Of a DNA stretch of 64,000 nucleotides, positions 51,921 through 61,294 are shown piece by piece. The stretch is from assembly GCA_905236635.1 (NCBI GenBank), contig CAJOCJ010000005.1:1-64000 (forward strand). Reading direction: 5' to 3'. Made by a program: the position numbers and the translations under genes. The notes beneath the pieces were generated by a model. The model had not been told where the DNA came from. It searched no databases and saw only the letters and a list, made by a program, of their open reading frames with translations. Position 1 is the stretch's first letter; every line of letters starts with the position of its first letter. This DNA is from an uncultured Bacteroidales bacterium. Lineage in GTDB: Bacteria; Bacteroidota; Bacteroidia; Bacteroidales; F082.

Positions 51921-52002
51921 TTGATGATATCTCTCTGTATCAAAGCGCAAAAATAGTGAAAATATTTTATAAAATAAAAAATCATGGCAATAATATTTTG
52001 CG

Positions 52003-52010
52003 TATCTTTG
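52003..52010 (+). promoter_or_regulatory. Putative -7 promoter element of the glycosyltransferase fusion
   Basis: TATCTTTG lies 14 bases before the first ATG of the glycosyltransferase gene. The -33 box is not clear. Confidence 0.45.
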
Positions 52011-52024
52011 CAGTTTTAATAGTG

Positions 52025-53986
52025 ATGATGAAACTTTCGGTTGTCATAGTCAATTACAACGTCGAACACTTCCTTGAACAGTGTTTGTACTCGGTTCGCA
52101 GGGCCATGCAAGGCATTGAAGGTGAGGTGTTTGTGGTTGACAACAACTCGGTGGACGGCTCCTTGAGGATGCTCGCCGCCAAGTTCCCGGAGGTGAAAGT
52201 CATCGCCAACAAAGACAATGTGGGCTTCGCAAAAGCCAACAACCAGGCCATAAAAATCTCGACAGGGGAGTATGTGCTGCTTCTCAACCCCGACACCGTG
52301 GTGGAGGACGACACCTTCAGCAAATGCATCGCTTTCATGGACGCACATCCCGACGCTGGCGGCCTCGGCGTGAAGATGGTCGACGGCAAGGGTCAGTTCC
52401 TGCCTGAGTCGAAGCGCGGCCTGCCTACCCCTATGACCGCTTTCTATAAGATCTTCGGGCTTTCCAAGCTGTTTCCGCATTCCAAGAGATTCTCGAAATA
52501 TCATCTCGGATACCTCCCCATGGACGAGGTCAACGAGGTGGACATTCTTGCAGGCGCCTATATGCTCATGCGCCGCGAAACCCTCGACAAATGTGGGCTT
52601 CTCGACGAGACGTTCTTCATGTATGGCGAGGATATCGACCTGTCGTACCGCATAACATTGGCGGGATATAAAAACTACTATTTCCCGGAGACACGTATCA
52701 TACACTATAAGGGCGAAAGTACCAAGAAAACCAGCGTAAACTACGTGTTGGTGTTCTACAAGGCGATGGAGATATTCGCCAAGAAACACTTTGCGAAAAA
52801 CAGGGCGAGGCTGTTCTCGTTTTTCATCAACTTCGCCATATATTTCAGGGCTTTCCTGGCGTTGATGTCGCAGTTTCTGGGTAAGATCTACATGCCTCTC
52901 ACCGATGCGGTGCTTGGCTATGCGGGTCTTGCGACGATAAGCTATTTCTGGGGTCATTACATGATTTACGACGGGGTGGGGTCTTACCCTGTGACGCCGT
53001 TGTTTACCGTCATCTTGCCGATATATCTGCTCATCTGGCTGGTGACCAGTTACTTCACCGGCGGCTACGACAAGCCATACCGAATCTATCCTGCCACGGG
53101 TGGCGTGATGATAGGCAGCATCCTGATACTGATACTCTACGCCTTGCTGCCGACGAGCCTCCGTTTTTCGAGGATCCTGATACTGTTTGGCACCATCTGG
53201 ATGGCTCTTCAGATGACTTTAAGTAGAACTTTAGGTTACGTGCTTAAACTCGCTGATTTTCAATATGGTAGAAATGCGAAAAAACGCTTTTTGGTCATTG
53301 GAAATCTCGACGAGACGACACGTGTGGAGCAGCTGTTGAAGAGCACCTCCATCAAGCCTGATTTCATCGGTTTGGTGGTGCCTAATAACGGCAACGAGAT
53401 ACCGGAAAACTACCTCGGAAACCTCGCTCAGGTGCCCGACATCATCGGCATTTATAAGATAACGGAAATCATTTTCTGCTCGAAAGATATCACCCATCAG
53501 GAGATCATCGACAAGATGGTGGAATGGCATGCCAGCCGACTCGACTACAAGATCGCGCCTGTCGATACACTGTCGATAATAGGCAGCAACTCCATCAACA
53601 CGCGCGGCGACCTCTATACCGTTGATATCCGCACGATAAACACCGTTCCGAACAAGCGAAAGAAACGTCTTCTCGACTTCTCGGTGTCGTTCTTCGGACT
53701 CATTTTCTGGATCTTTGTGGCATGGTTTGTGAGACGGCCGTTCAAGTTCTTCGGCGACTGTTTCAGAGTGCTGTTCGGGAGATATTCTTGGGTGGGCTAT
53801 TGTCCGACAGAAGTGTCTGACGGTCAACGACTTCCTGAGATTAAGAAAGGCATCTACAATCCTGCGTCGATAGTGGCAGGAGAACTGAGCGAAGAGGCTA
53901 AGAATCGCTTGAATGTGATGTACGCCCGCGACTATACCGTTTTGAAAGATTTTAATATCTTGTTCAGGATGTTGCTGAAACGATAA
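52025..53986 (+). CDS. GT2 glycosyltransferase fused to a sugar-transferase-like membrane domain
   Basis: The protein of 653 aa starts with a family 2 glycosyltransferase (LSVVIVNYNVEHFLEQCLYSV, VVDNNSVDGS, LLLNPDTVVEDD, AGAYMLMRRETLDKCGLLDETFFMYGEDIDLSYRI; residues 1-240). Several transmembrane segments follow (about 270-430). A Rossmann-like domain (KKRFLVIGNLDETTRVEQLLK, IIFCSKDITHQEIID) and a last part with RKKRLLDFSVSFFGLIFWIFVAWFVRRP resemble the polyprenyl-phosphate sugar transferase (WbaP) tail but lack a complete catalytic motif. It probably works with the divergent flippase. The ATG at 52028 is an alternative start. Confidence 0.82.
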   Translation: MMKLSVVIVNYNVEHFLEQCLYSVRRAMQGIEGEVFVVDNNSVDGSLRMLAAKFPEVKVIANKDNVGFAKANNQAIKISTGEYVLLLNPDTVVEDDTFSKCIAFMDAHPDAGGLGVKMVDGKGQFLPESKRGLPTPMTAFYKIFGLSKLFPHSKRFSKYHLGYLPMDEVNEVDILAGAYMLMRRETLDKCGLLDETFFMYGEDIDLSYRITLAGYKNYYFPETRIIHYKGESTKKTSVNYVLVFYKAMEIFAKKHFAKNRARLFSFFINFAIYFRAFLALMSQFLGKIYMPLTDAVLGYAGLATISYFWGHYMIYDGVGSYPVTPLFTVILPIYLLIWLVTSYFTGGYDKPYRIYPATGGVMIGSILILILYALLPTSLRFSRILILFGTIWMALQMTLSRTLGYVLKLADFQYGRNAKKRFLVIGNLDETTRVEQLLKSTSIKPDFIGLVVPNNGNEIPENYLGNLAQVPDIIGIYKITEIIFCSKDITHQEIIDKMVEWHASRLDYKIAPVDTLSIIGSNSINTRGDLYTVDIRTINTVPNKRKKRLLDFSVSFFGLIFWIFVAWFVRRPFKFFGDCFRVLFGRYSWVGYCPTEVSDGQRLPEIKKGIYNPASIVAGELSEEAKNRLNVMYARDYTVLKDFNILFRMLLKR

Positions 53987-53992
53987 TTTTTG

Positions 53993-54000
53993 TATTTTTG
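53993..54000 (+). promoter_or_regulatory. Putative -7 promoter element of nusB
   Basis: TATTTTTG lies 31 bases before the nusB ATG, and TTG (53972-53974) is 18 bases upstream, one short of the consensus spacing. Confidence 0.5.
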
Positions 54001-54031
54001 CATTCCAAAATTTTTTAACTAAATAAGGATT

Positions 54032-54994
54032 ATGTTAAACAGAAGGTTTTTGAGAATCAAAGTGATGCAGGCTCTTTACGCTTATATAGAGTCGGGAGAG
54101 ACCAACGTCAACAACGGAATTAAAATTCTGAAAGAAAGCATCGAGAAGCTTTACGAGCTGTTCATCTGGCAGCTGTCGTTTCTCGTTGAGACCAAGCGTT
54201 ATGCGGAGAATAAGCTAACCGAAAACAAGCATAAATACATTCCGACATACGAGGATCTGCATCCGAATATGAAGTATGTCAACAACCGTCTTCTTAACGT
54301 AATCGAGGATAACGTCGATTTCAGGAAACACGAGGCAAAGCTGAAGATAAACTGGGCCGACGATACGCAGGATGTGGTGAAGAAATACTACACCATGATG
54401 AAAGACACGGAGGAATACAAGAAATATATGGCGGACAAGAACGACAGCTTTGCCGCCGACCGTAAGTTCATCGTCACGATGATTAGCAATTATTTCGCCG
54501 ATCTCGACGTGCTGCAGGACTTCTACGAAGACAAGAGCATCTATTTCTGCGACGACTATCATCTGGTCAGCTCGATGTTGCTTGAGTTCTTTAACAAGAT
54601 GAAGAATTTCGATGTCAACTCTAAGCTGCCTGAGATATATAAGACTGAGGCTGATGGTGTTGAAGCCAACGCTGATGAGACATTCATAAAAGACCTTTTC
54701 CGTGCCACTTTGGATCATGACGCGGAGTTCGGAGAGCTCATCGCCGAAAACACCAACAACTGGGAGAAAGAGCGTATCTGCTTGATGGATATGATAATCC
54801 TGAAGATGGCCCTCACCGAGTTTGTGTGCTTCCCATACATCCCTGTGAAGGTCACAATGAACGAATATATCGAGATTTCGAAGTATTTCAGCACCCCGAA
54901 GAGCAAGATTTTCGTCAATGGCATTTTGGATAAGTTGGCGAAGAAGCTCAATGATGCTGGGAGAATCAATAAGATGGGATTAGGATTATTGTAG
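54032..54994 (+). CDS. nusB: Transcription antitermination factor NusB (long Bacteroidota form)
   Basis: NusB binds boxA RNA with NusE and promotes rRNA transcription. This form is 320 aa, over twice the usual length. The opening RRFLRIKVMQALYAYIESGE and the C-terminal NusB region (WEKERICLMDMIILKMALTEFVCFPYIPVKVTMNEYIEISKYFSTPKSKIFVNGILDKL) are clear; the additional central helical part is found in Bacteroidota NusB. The final TAG is part of a palindromic repeat. porQ follows. Confidence 0.92.
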   Translation: MLNRRFLRIKVMQALYAYIESGETNVNNGIKILKESIEKLYELFIWQLSFLVETKRYAENKLTENKHKYIPTYEDLHPNMKYVNNRLLNVIEDNVDFRKHEAKLKINWADDTQDVVKKYYTMMKDTEEYKKYMADKNDSFAADRKFIVTMISNYFADLDVLQDFYEDKSIYFCDDYHLVSSMLLEFFNKMKNFDVNSKLPEIYKTEADGVEANADETFIKDLFRATLDHDAEFGELIAENTNNWEKERICLMDMIILKMALTEFVCFPYIPVKVTMNEYIEISKYFSTPKSKIFVNGILDKLAKKLNDAGRINKMGLGLL

Positions 54995-55018
54995 AGACGA
55001 TGTGCACATCGACTCTAC
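54991..55018. repeat. Short palindromic repeat, copy 2 (GTAGAGACGATGTGCACATC type)
   Basis: GTAGAGACGATGTGCACATC followed by GACTCTAC is a nearly perfect palindrome. The first 20 bases match 6341-6360 exactly. It supplies the TAG stop of nusB and ends 19 bases before the porQ ATG. Confidence 0.8.
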
Positions 55019-55037
55019 ATCGATTATCAAAATTATA

Positions 55038-56093
55038 ATGAAGAGAAAACTGTTGTTATCGGTAATCGCATTCGTGCTGTTTGTCTTTGATATTCAAGGG
55101 CAGACAAGTCATGGCGCGTACGGTTTTCTCGATGCGACCAACTCGGCTAGGGTTGCGGCGTTGGGTAACACCGACTTATCGATTTACGACAACGATATGC
55201 AACTCGGAATATACAATCCTTCCTTGATAAACAGCGAGATGCACAACGATATCGCGCTCTCGTATGTGAACTATTACGCCGGCATCAACTTCATGACAGG
55301 GCAATACAGCCGCACCTTCGACAAGATTGGCAGTTTCGTGGGGACGATACAATATCACAACTACGGGAAGTTCAAATATGCCGACGAGCAAGGTAATGTT
55401 GACGGAAGCACGTTCTCGCCGTCGGATTACAACATCATGGTGGGCTGGGGAAGGCAGCTGACACCGCATTGGAGCATAGGTGCCAACGTGAAGATGGCAG
55501 GCATTCAATACGAGAATTTCAAGACGTTTGCTGTCGCCGTCGATGTGGCGGGAAGCTACAGGACCGAGAGCGGCTGGATGTTCTCGGCGACAGCACGAAA
55601 TGTGGGCTATGAGCTGTATTCCAACTTCGAAGGGAAACGCAACAAGCTGCCGTTCAGGATGTCGGCTGGAGTGTCGAAAAGACTCGAGCATGTGCCATTT
55701 CTGTTCAGCATCGTCTATGAAAACATCCAGAAGTGGGACCTGAGCTATGACGACCCGCTCGACCTGGAGGGCAACTACGACCCGATTACTGGCACCATGA
55801 AAAAGCAGTCGAAGGCTGCCAAGTTTGGCGACAACCTCATGCGTCACCTGGTGTTTGGCGGCGAGATCTACATAGGGAAGAACCTCGTGCTTAGGGCGGG
55901 TTACAACTATGGCATGCGCAAGAACCTGCAGACCCCGACACGCAAGGGATTATGCGGCTTTTCGTACGGCGTGGGCGTCAACATCTGGCATTTCAGCATC
56001 AACTATTCGAGGTCGGAGATGCACATCTACGGCTCGCCGAATTATATAACCATCTCGACGAACTTGGATAAGTTTGTCAAAAATTCTAAGTAA
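55038..56093 (+). CDS. porQ: Type IX secretion system protein PorQ
   Basis: The protein of 351 aa has a signal peptide (MKRKLLLSVIAFVLFVFDIQG) and the N-terminal pattern TSHGAYGFLDATNSARVAALGNTDLSIYDNDMQLGIYNPSLI typical of PorQ. A 14-strand outer-membrane barrel is inferred. PorQ belongs to the outer-membrane part of the type IX system; no other por genes are in this window. The ATG at 55038 is chosen because it begins the signal peptide. recF starts immediately after the stop. Confidence 0.9.
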   Translation: MKRKLLLSVIAFVLFVFDIQGQTSHGAYGFLDATNSARVAALGNTDLSIYDNDMQLGIYNPSLINSEMHNDIALSYVNYYAGINFMTGQYSRTFDKIGSFVGTIQYHNYGKFKYADEQGNVDGSTFSPSDYNIMVGWGRQLTPHWSIGANVKMAGIQYENFKTFAVAVDVAGSYRTESGWMFSATARNVGYELYSNFEGKRNKLPFRMSAGVSKRLEHVPFLFSIVYENIQKWDLSYDDPLDLEGNYDPITGTMKKQSKAAKFGDNLMRHLVFGGEIYIGKNLVLRAGYNYGMRKNLQTPTRKGLCGFSYGVGVNIWHFSINYSRSEMHIYGSPNYITISTNLDKFVKNSK

Positions 56094-57203
56094 ATGTTTC
56101 TCAAGGAATTAAAGTTGACGAATTTCAAGAACTGCGAGTCGGCCGACCTGCAGTTTTCGGAGAAGATCAACTGTTTTGTAGGCCTCAACGGGGCAGGCAA
56201 GACCAACATCCTTGATGCCATATACTACTTGGCTTTTTGCAAGAGCTATTTCACTACCACCGACAAGCAGAACATACGTCATGGCGAGGATTTCTTTGCC
56301 ATTCACGGCGATTTCGTGACCGACAATGACGAGACGCAGACGATATCGTGTGTGCAGAAGGAGGCGACGAAAAAGTCGTTTAAATGCAACAAAAAAGAGT
56401 ATGAGCGCCTTGCCGACCATATCGGGAAGATCCCGTTGGTGATGATATCGCCATACGACCGCGATTTGATTAACGACGGTAGCGACCTGAGAAGGAAATT
56501 CATCGACGGGGTTATCTCGCAGTTCGACTCGGTGTATCTCGGCGACTTGCTGCAATACAACAAAGTCTTGGCGCAGCGCAACACCCAGCTGAAACAGTTC
56601 TGGGAGAACCGTTACTTTGACGCGAATTTGCTGGCGCTGTGGGACGAGCAGCTGATACGTTATGCCGAGCCTATTTTCGAGAAGAGAAAGGCGTTTCTGA
56701 AGGATTTCATGCCTATTTTCCAGAAATATTACGACATTGTTTCGGGCACATCGGAAAAGGTGGACATCGTTTACGAAAGCGCTTTGCACGACAAGCCGAT
56801 GGAGCAACTTTTGAAGGAGAGTCTGGAGAAAGACAGGTATTCGTCATATACCAACGTCGGAATCCATAAAGACGATTTGAGTTTTAGAATTGATAATCAA
56901 TTGGTTAAGAAATTCGGCTCACAAGGTCAGCAGAAGTCGTTTGTGGTGGCGGTGAAGCTCGCGCAGTTCGATTTCAATTACCATAAGGTCGGCTTCAAGC
57001 CCATTTTGCTGTTGGATGATATCTTCGACAAATTGGACGACAATAGGGTGGCGCAGCTGGTGAAACTGGTTGGCAATGATTATTTCGGTCAGGTGTTTAT
57101 CACTGATACACAGCGACTTAGAATTCAGTATCTTTTGGATAACATTGATGGAAACCATAAAATTTTTGAAGTGGAAAAAGGGAAAATAAGAGACGATGGC
57201 TGA
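56094..57203 (+). CDS. recF: DNA replication and repair protein RecF
   Basis: This is an ABC/SMC-like ATPase (369 aa) that helps load RecA at gaps. It shows LKLTNFKNCESADL, Walker A GLNGAGKTN at residues 30-38, the signature GSQGQQKSFVVAVKLAQF and Walker B PILLLDDIFDKLDDNR. It begins at the base after the porQ stop and its end overlaps the DUF721 gene by eight bases, so porQ-recF-DUF721 form one unit. Confidence 0.95.
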   Translation: MFLKELKLTNFKNCESADLQFSEKINCFVGLNGAGKTNILDAIYYLAFCKSYFTTTDKQNIRHGEDFFAIHGDFVTDNDETQTISCVQKEATKKSFKCNKKEYERLADHIGKIPLVMISPYDRDLINDGSDLRRKFIDGVISQFDSVYLGDLLQYNKVLAQRNTQLKQFWENRYFDANLLALWDEQLIRYAEPIFEKRKAFLKDFMPIFQKYYDIVSGTSEKVDIVYESALHDKPMEQLLKESLEKDRYSSYTNVGIHKDDLSFRIDNQLVKKFGSQGQQKSFVVAVKLAQFDFNYHKVGFKPILLLDDIFDKLDDNRVAQLVKLVGNDYFGQVFITDTQRLRIQYLLDNIDGNHKIFEVEKGKIRDDG

Positions 57204-57486
57204 TCCGAATTTGACGACTTTGGGTGATATGATCAAGGCGTTTTATCATGAAAATCATAGGGATAACGCTTTGGACGAGCAAAAGATTCTCGACTCGTGG
57301 AAGGATGTCGTAGGGGATTTTATTAACACTCATACCTTGAAAAAAGAGATACAAAACGGCAAATTATACGTAAAAGTCGATGCCGATTCGTTGCGCAACG
57401 AGCTGCTTTACGCCAAGTCGATGCTGTTGAGGAAGTTGAATTCCAAGGCGGAAAAGGAAATTTTAAAAGATATTGTTATTAATTAA
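57196..57486 (+). CDS. DUF721 domain-containing protein
   Basis: This 96-aa protein belongs to the DUF721 (DciA-like) family: MIKAFYHENHRDNALDEQKILDSWKDVVGDFINTHT and LYVKVDADSLRNELLYAKSMLLRKLN. It overlaps recF by eight bases. DciA-type proteins assist loading of the replicative helicase in bacteria lacking DnaC, and this role is possible here; the family relation is inferred from pattern and context. Confidence 0.88.
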   Translation: MADPNLTTLGDMIKAFYHENHRDNALDEQKILDSWKDVVGDFINTHTLKKEIQNGKLYVKVDADSLRNELLYAKSMLLRKLNSKAEKEILKDIVIN

Positions 57487-57497
57487 AAAATAATTTG

Positions 57498-57505
57498 TAT
57501 CTTTG
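57498..57505 (+). promoter_or_regulatory. Putative -7 promoter element of efp
   Basis: TATCTTTG lies 39 bases before the efp ATG; a TTG at 57473-57475 is 22 bases upstream, slightly long for the consensus. Confidence 0.5.
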
Positions 57506-57544
57506 CACCGAATTTTTGAAAAATAACTAAAAAAATTACGTAAT

Positions 57545-58111
57545 ATGATTAACTCACAAGACATTAAGATTGGAAGCTGCATCAGAATGGATGGTAAACT
57601 TTATTTTTGCGTTGATTTCCAGCATGTGAAACCGGGCAAAGGTAACACTATCATGCGTATCAAGCTGAAGAGCGTAGTTGACGGCCGTACATTGGAGCGC
57701 CGTTTCGATATCGGTGAAAAACTCGAGGACGTTCGCGTTGAACATCGTCAGTATCAGTATCTTTACAAGGAAGGTGAAGATTACATTTTCATGAATCAGG
57801 AAGACTACGAGCAGATCCCTCTTATGAAAGATCTTATTACAGGTGTTGATTTCCTTAAGGAAAGCGATGTTTGCGACGTTGTTTTCGACACATCAACAGA
57901 CACAGTGTTGTTTGCTGAACTTCCAGTGAAGACTGTTCTCGAGGTGACATATACAGAGCCAGGCGAGAAGGGCAACACAGCCACCAACGCCATGAAAGAG
58001 GCTATCGTGGAGACAGGCGCAAAGGTCAGAGTGCCGTTGTTCATCAACACAGGCGATAAGATTAGAGTTGACACCCGTACAGGTGAATACACAGAAAGGG
58101 TTAGAGAATAA
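57545..58111 (+). CDS. efp: Elongation factor P
   Basis: EF-P (188 aa) relieves ribosome stalling at proline runs. The tip loop is VKPGKGN with Lys32 at the position where a modified or basic residue enters the peptidyl-transferase centre. All three domains are present, including GDKIRVDTRTGEYTERV at the end. Its TAA stop overlaps the ATG of lpxD by one base. Confidence 0.95.
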   Translation: MINSQDIKIGSCIRMDGKLYFCVDFQHVKPGKGNTIMRIKLKSVVDGRTLERRFDIGEKLEDVRVEHRQYQYLYKEGEDYIFMNQEDYEQIPLMKDLITGVDFLKESDVCDVVFDTSTDTVLFAELPVKTVLEVTYTEPGEKGNTATNAMKEAIVETGAKVRVPLFINTGDKIRVDTRTGEYTERVRE

Positions 58112-59049
58112 TGAGAATCGAACCAGCAACGACCGCCAAGTGTTTAGCTGATTTTATTGGTGCTTCCAAGATCATCGGCGACGCTAACCGCACTGTCACG
58201 GGGCTCAACGAGCTTCATGAGGTGGAGGCTGGCGACATAACATTTGTCGATCATCCGAAATACTATCAGAGGGTGCTGAACTCAGCGGCTACCACCATCA
58301 TCATCAACACTGCTGATGTGGAATGCCCTGAAGGTAAGACGCTCATCGTCCACGACTGTCCGTTCGACGCGTTCAACAAGATCATCTTGTCGTACCGTCG
58401 TTTCGAGCCTGCTACAGCGATGGTAAGTCCTAAGGCAGAGATCGGCGAGGGCACTATCATCCAGCCGGGCGCTTTCGTGGCAGAGCATGTGAAAATAGGC
58501 AAGAACTGCATCATCCATGCCAACGTGACCATCAACAATTGGACTGTCATCGGCGACAACGTCATCATCAACAGCGGTTCAATTATTGCTGCTGATGCTT
58601 GTTATTTCCAGCATCGTGGCGCTGACCGTCAGGTGAAGTTTGAGAGCTGCGGCAGAGTCGTTATTGAAGACGACGTCGAAATTGGAGCCTTGTGCGCCAT
58701 CGACATCGGAGTCACCAGCGACACCATCATCGGCCGCGGCACCAAGATGGATAACCACGTCCAGGTGGGTCACGACGCCAAGATCGGCAAGAACTGCTTC
58801 CTCGGAGCACATACCGCCATCGGTGGCGTGTCGAGAGTGAAAGACAACGTGTCGATATGGTCGATGTCGGCGGTCAACAAAGACCTCGTCATCGCTGAAG
58901 GCACCACAATTCTGGCTTATACAGCTGTCGACAAGGACACTGAGCCGGGCGTGACATACTTCGGTATGCCTGCCATGGAGGCCAAGAAGAAATGGAGAGA
59001 GATGGCATGCGTGAGAATGCTGCCTGATTTGATCAACAAAATCAAGTGA
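58111..59049 (+). CDS. lpxD: UDP-3-O-acylglucosamine N-acyltransferase
   Basis: This enzyme (312 aa) adds the second acyl chain in lipid A synthesis. It has the N-terminal uridine-binding domain (GDANRTVTGLNELHEVEAGDITFVDH), hexapeptide-repeat left-handed beta helix and the catalytic-histidine region TKMDNHVQVGHDAKIGKNCFLGAHTAIGG. It overlaps efp by one base (TAATG), an unusual pairing of translation and lipid A genes that is probably just operon packing. Confidence 0.93.
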   Translation: MRIEPATTAKCLADFIGASKIIGDANRTVTGLNELHEVEAGDITFVDHPKYYQRVLNSAATTIIINTADVECPEGKTLIVHDCPFDAFNKIILSYRRFEPATAMVSPKAEIGEGTIIQPGAFVAEHVKIGKNCIIHANVTINNWTVIGDNVIINSGSIIAADACYFQHRGADRQVKFESCGRVVIEDDVEIGALCAIDIGVTSDTIIGRGTKMDNHVQVGHDAKIGKNCFLGAHTAIGGVSRVKDNVSIWSMSAVNKDLVIAEGTTILAYTAVDKDTEPGVTYFGMPAMEAKKKWREMACVRMLPDLINKIK

Positions 59050-59052
59050 TTG

Positions 59053-59081
59053 AAATGCCGCTCATTCGGGCGGCATTTTTT
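59053..59081 (+). terminator. Rho-independent terminator after lpxD
   Basis: AAATGCCGC (59053-59061), an 8-base loop, GCGGCATTT (59070-59078) and a T-run form a typical terminator stem between lpxD and the GH20 gene. Confidence 0.85.
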
Positions 59082-59098
59082 ATAAAACAAAATTAACC

Positions 59099-61294
59099 AT
59101 GAAGATAATAATCCTAATCCTTGTCCTCCTGCTGATATTCCGCTGGAACAAGCTCAGCACGTCGGAGAAGCTGTTGGTGGCGATAATCATAGGCGTTTTA
59201 TGTGTTGCGAGACATACCGAGAAGGCGAACCTCGAGATAGTGCCGCAGCCACAGACGATGGAGATGAAGGACGGCCAGGGCTTCAAGATAAAACGTAACA
59301 CCGAGATATTTATCGACGAACACAACAGATTCAACGCTGAATACCTGCAGTCACAGCTGAAGAAGACATTCGGCAAGGGCCATTTTCAGATAAAACCAAA
59401 GAAATCTGATTCGAGAGGTATCATTATCACGCTTGCAGATACTGTTGAATTAGCGGAAGCGTATAATATTATAGTTGACAAAGACCATATCAAGATTATC
59501 GCTGGCACCAAGGAAGGCGCTTTCTATGGCGTGCAGACTCTTATACAGATGCTGCCTTGCCATGAAGTGAGGAAGGTGAAGGTGCCAAAGATGCATATCT
59601 ACGATGCGCCGCGGTTTGCTTACAGAGGCATGCATCTTGACGTCTCGAGGACGTTTTTCGGCGCCGATTTTATCTATAGGTTTATTGATGCTCTGGCATA
59701 TTATAAAATCAATAATTTCCATTGGCATCTGACCGACGACCAAGGCTGGAGGGTGGAGATAAAACATTATCCGAAGCTCACGGAAATCGGCGCCTGGCGT
59801 GGCGCTCACGAGGCTCTGAAGCCTGCCTATGCGTCGGGGATGGAGCGTAATGGCGGTTTCTACACCCAGGAGGAGATAAAGGCAATAGTGAAATATGCTG
59901 CCGACAGAAATATCAACATCATTCCGGAGATCGACCTGCCTGGTCACAGCAAGGCGGTAGCGGTGAGCTATCCAGAGATTCTGTGCGAGACCACCTGTAA
60001 ACACTACAGCGTGCAGTGGGAGTCAAACAACGTGTGGTGCGTGGGCAGAGAGGAAAACTATGCCATGCTCGACACCATCATCGGGGAGATGGCAGCGCTG
60101 TTCCCGTCGAAGATATTCCATATAGGCGGCGACGAGGTGAATAAGGACTCTTGGAAAGAATGCCCACGTTGTAAAGATATCGACGAGCCCCAGCATCACT
60201 TTGTGAAGAGGATGGAAGAGATACTCGCAAGACATGGCAAAGTCATGGCGGGTTGGGACGAGATTATGGATGGGGGCGAGCTGATGCCTAGTACGGTGGT
60301 ATATGCTTGGTCGAGCCCCCATAGAGCCGAGTTTTCAATAGAACAAGGCCATCCGACGGTGATGCAAGTGGCACAGTATATGTACTTCGACATGAAGCAG
60401 AGCGAGGGCGAGCGCGGGCTGAAATGGGCAGGCGTGAACTCACTGGAGAAGGCATATAGCTTTGATCCATCCGACAAGGCTATGGGCGTTCAAGGCGGAT
60501 GCTGGGGCGAGTGTCTCGGCGTAAAGGATTTCGTCGACTATCAGGTGTTTCCGAAGCTTCTGGCGCTCTCGGAGATAGCGTGGTGTAAGGAGAAACCCGA
60601 TTTTCAGGAGTTTAAGGAGGTGCTGTATAATGCCCAATATGAACGCCTCGACGCTATGGGATGGAAGTTCAGGATCACGCCACCGGATGTCGTTTATGAG
60701 GACGGAAAACTAGTGGCGACGAGCGACAGCAAGATTTTGAAGATAAGATACACCGATGACGGCAGCGAACCGACGGTGAAGTCGAAGAGATATCGTAACC
60801 CGATAAAGACCGACACCCCTGAGAAATACAGATTCGCGACGTTTTACAATGGCCGTGCCAGCATAGCGAGAGGCGCACAGAACATTGAGCTTCATCATTA
60901 TCTGAAGCCGAAGACGACGGTGGAGTCGAACATCCCATTTTTCGAGGATATCGAGAGACTCGTAGATTACGATTTGAACACTTATTGCTTCACCGCTCGT
61001 GAGATCGGCGATGGTGACTATGTCTTATTCACTTTCGACGAACCCGTTGAGTGTCAGTCGATTGGGATGTGCACTGGCTATTACACCTTGGCTGTTTATG
61101 GTGTCTTGAACGGCTATATCGAGTATTCGTATGACGGCGAGGAATATCATCGCGGCAACCGTTTTGAATACGACGCCATCGATGGCTACAGAGCTTATTG
61201 CCATCCGGAAAAACCAGTAAAATCAGTAAGAATCGTCATTGACGACATCAGCGAACATGAGGTGACGGGCATCCAGGACCTCAGGATAGAATAG
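59099..61294 (+). CDS. GH20 beta-N-acetylhexosaminidase with C-terminal discoidin-like domain
   Basis: The 731-aa enzyme releases terminal GlcNAc/GalNAc from glycans. Two hydrophobic segments at the N-terminus (KIIILILVLLLIF and LLVAIIIGVLCVA) replace a simple signal peptide and may anchor it. A GH20b domain (ATDTVELAEAYNIIV-like) precedes the catalytic barrel: RGMHLDVSRTFF, HWHLTDDQGWRVEI and HIGGDEVNKDSW, with the Asp-Glu pair near residues 343-345. A chitobiase-type Ig segment (RYTDDGSEPTVKS) and an F5/8-like C-terminal domain complete it. It complements the PNGase F-like enzyme in glycan breakdown. Confidence 0.92.
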   Translation: MKIIILILVLLLIFRWNKLSTSEKLLVAIIIGVLCVARHTEKANLEIVPQPQTMEMKDGQGFKIKRNTEIFIDEHNRFNAEYLQSQLKKTFGKGHFQIKPKKSDSRGIIITLADTVELAEAYNIIVDKDHIKIIAGTKEGAFYGVQTLIQMLPCHEVRKVKVPKMHIYDAPRFAYRGMHLDVSRTFFGADFIYRFIDALAYYKINNFHWHLTDDQGWRVEIKHYPKLTEIGAWRGAHEALKPAYASGMERNGGFYTQEEIKAIVKYAADRNINIIPEIDLPGHSKAVAVSYPEILCETTCKHYSVQWESNNVWCVGREENYAMLDTIIGEMAALFPSKIFHIGGDEVNKDSWKECPRCKDIDEPQHHFVKRMEEILARHGKVMAGWDEIMDGGELMPSTVVYAWSSPHRAEFSIEQGHPTVMQVAQYMYFDMKQSEGERGLKWAGVNSLEKAYSFDPSDKAMGVQGGCWGECLGVKDFVDYQVFPKLLALSEIAWCKEKPDFQEFKEVLYNAQYERLDAMGWKFRITPPDVVYEDGKLVATSDSKILKIRYTDDGSEPTVKSKRYRNPIKTDTPEKYRFATFYNGRASIARGAQNIELHHYLKPKTTVESNIPFFEDIERLVDYDLNTYCFTAREIGDGDYVLFTFDEPVECQSIGMCTGYYTLAVYGVLNGYIEYSYDGEEYHRGNRFEYDAIDGYRAYCHPEKPVKSVRIVIDDISEHEVTGIQDLRIE

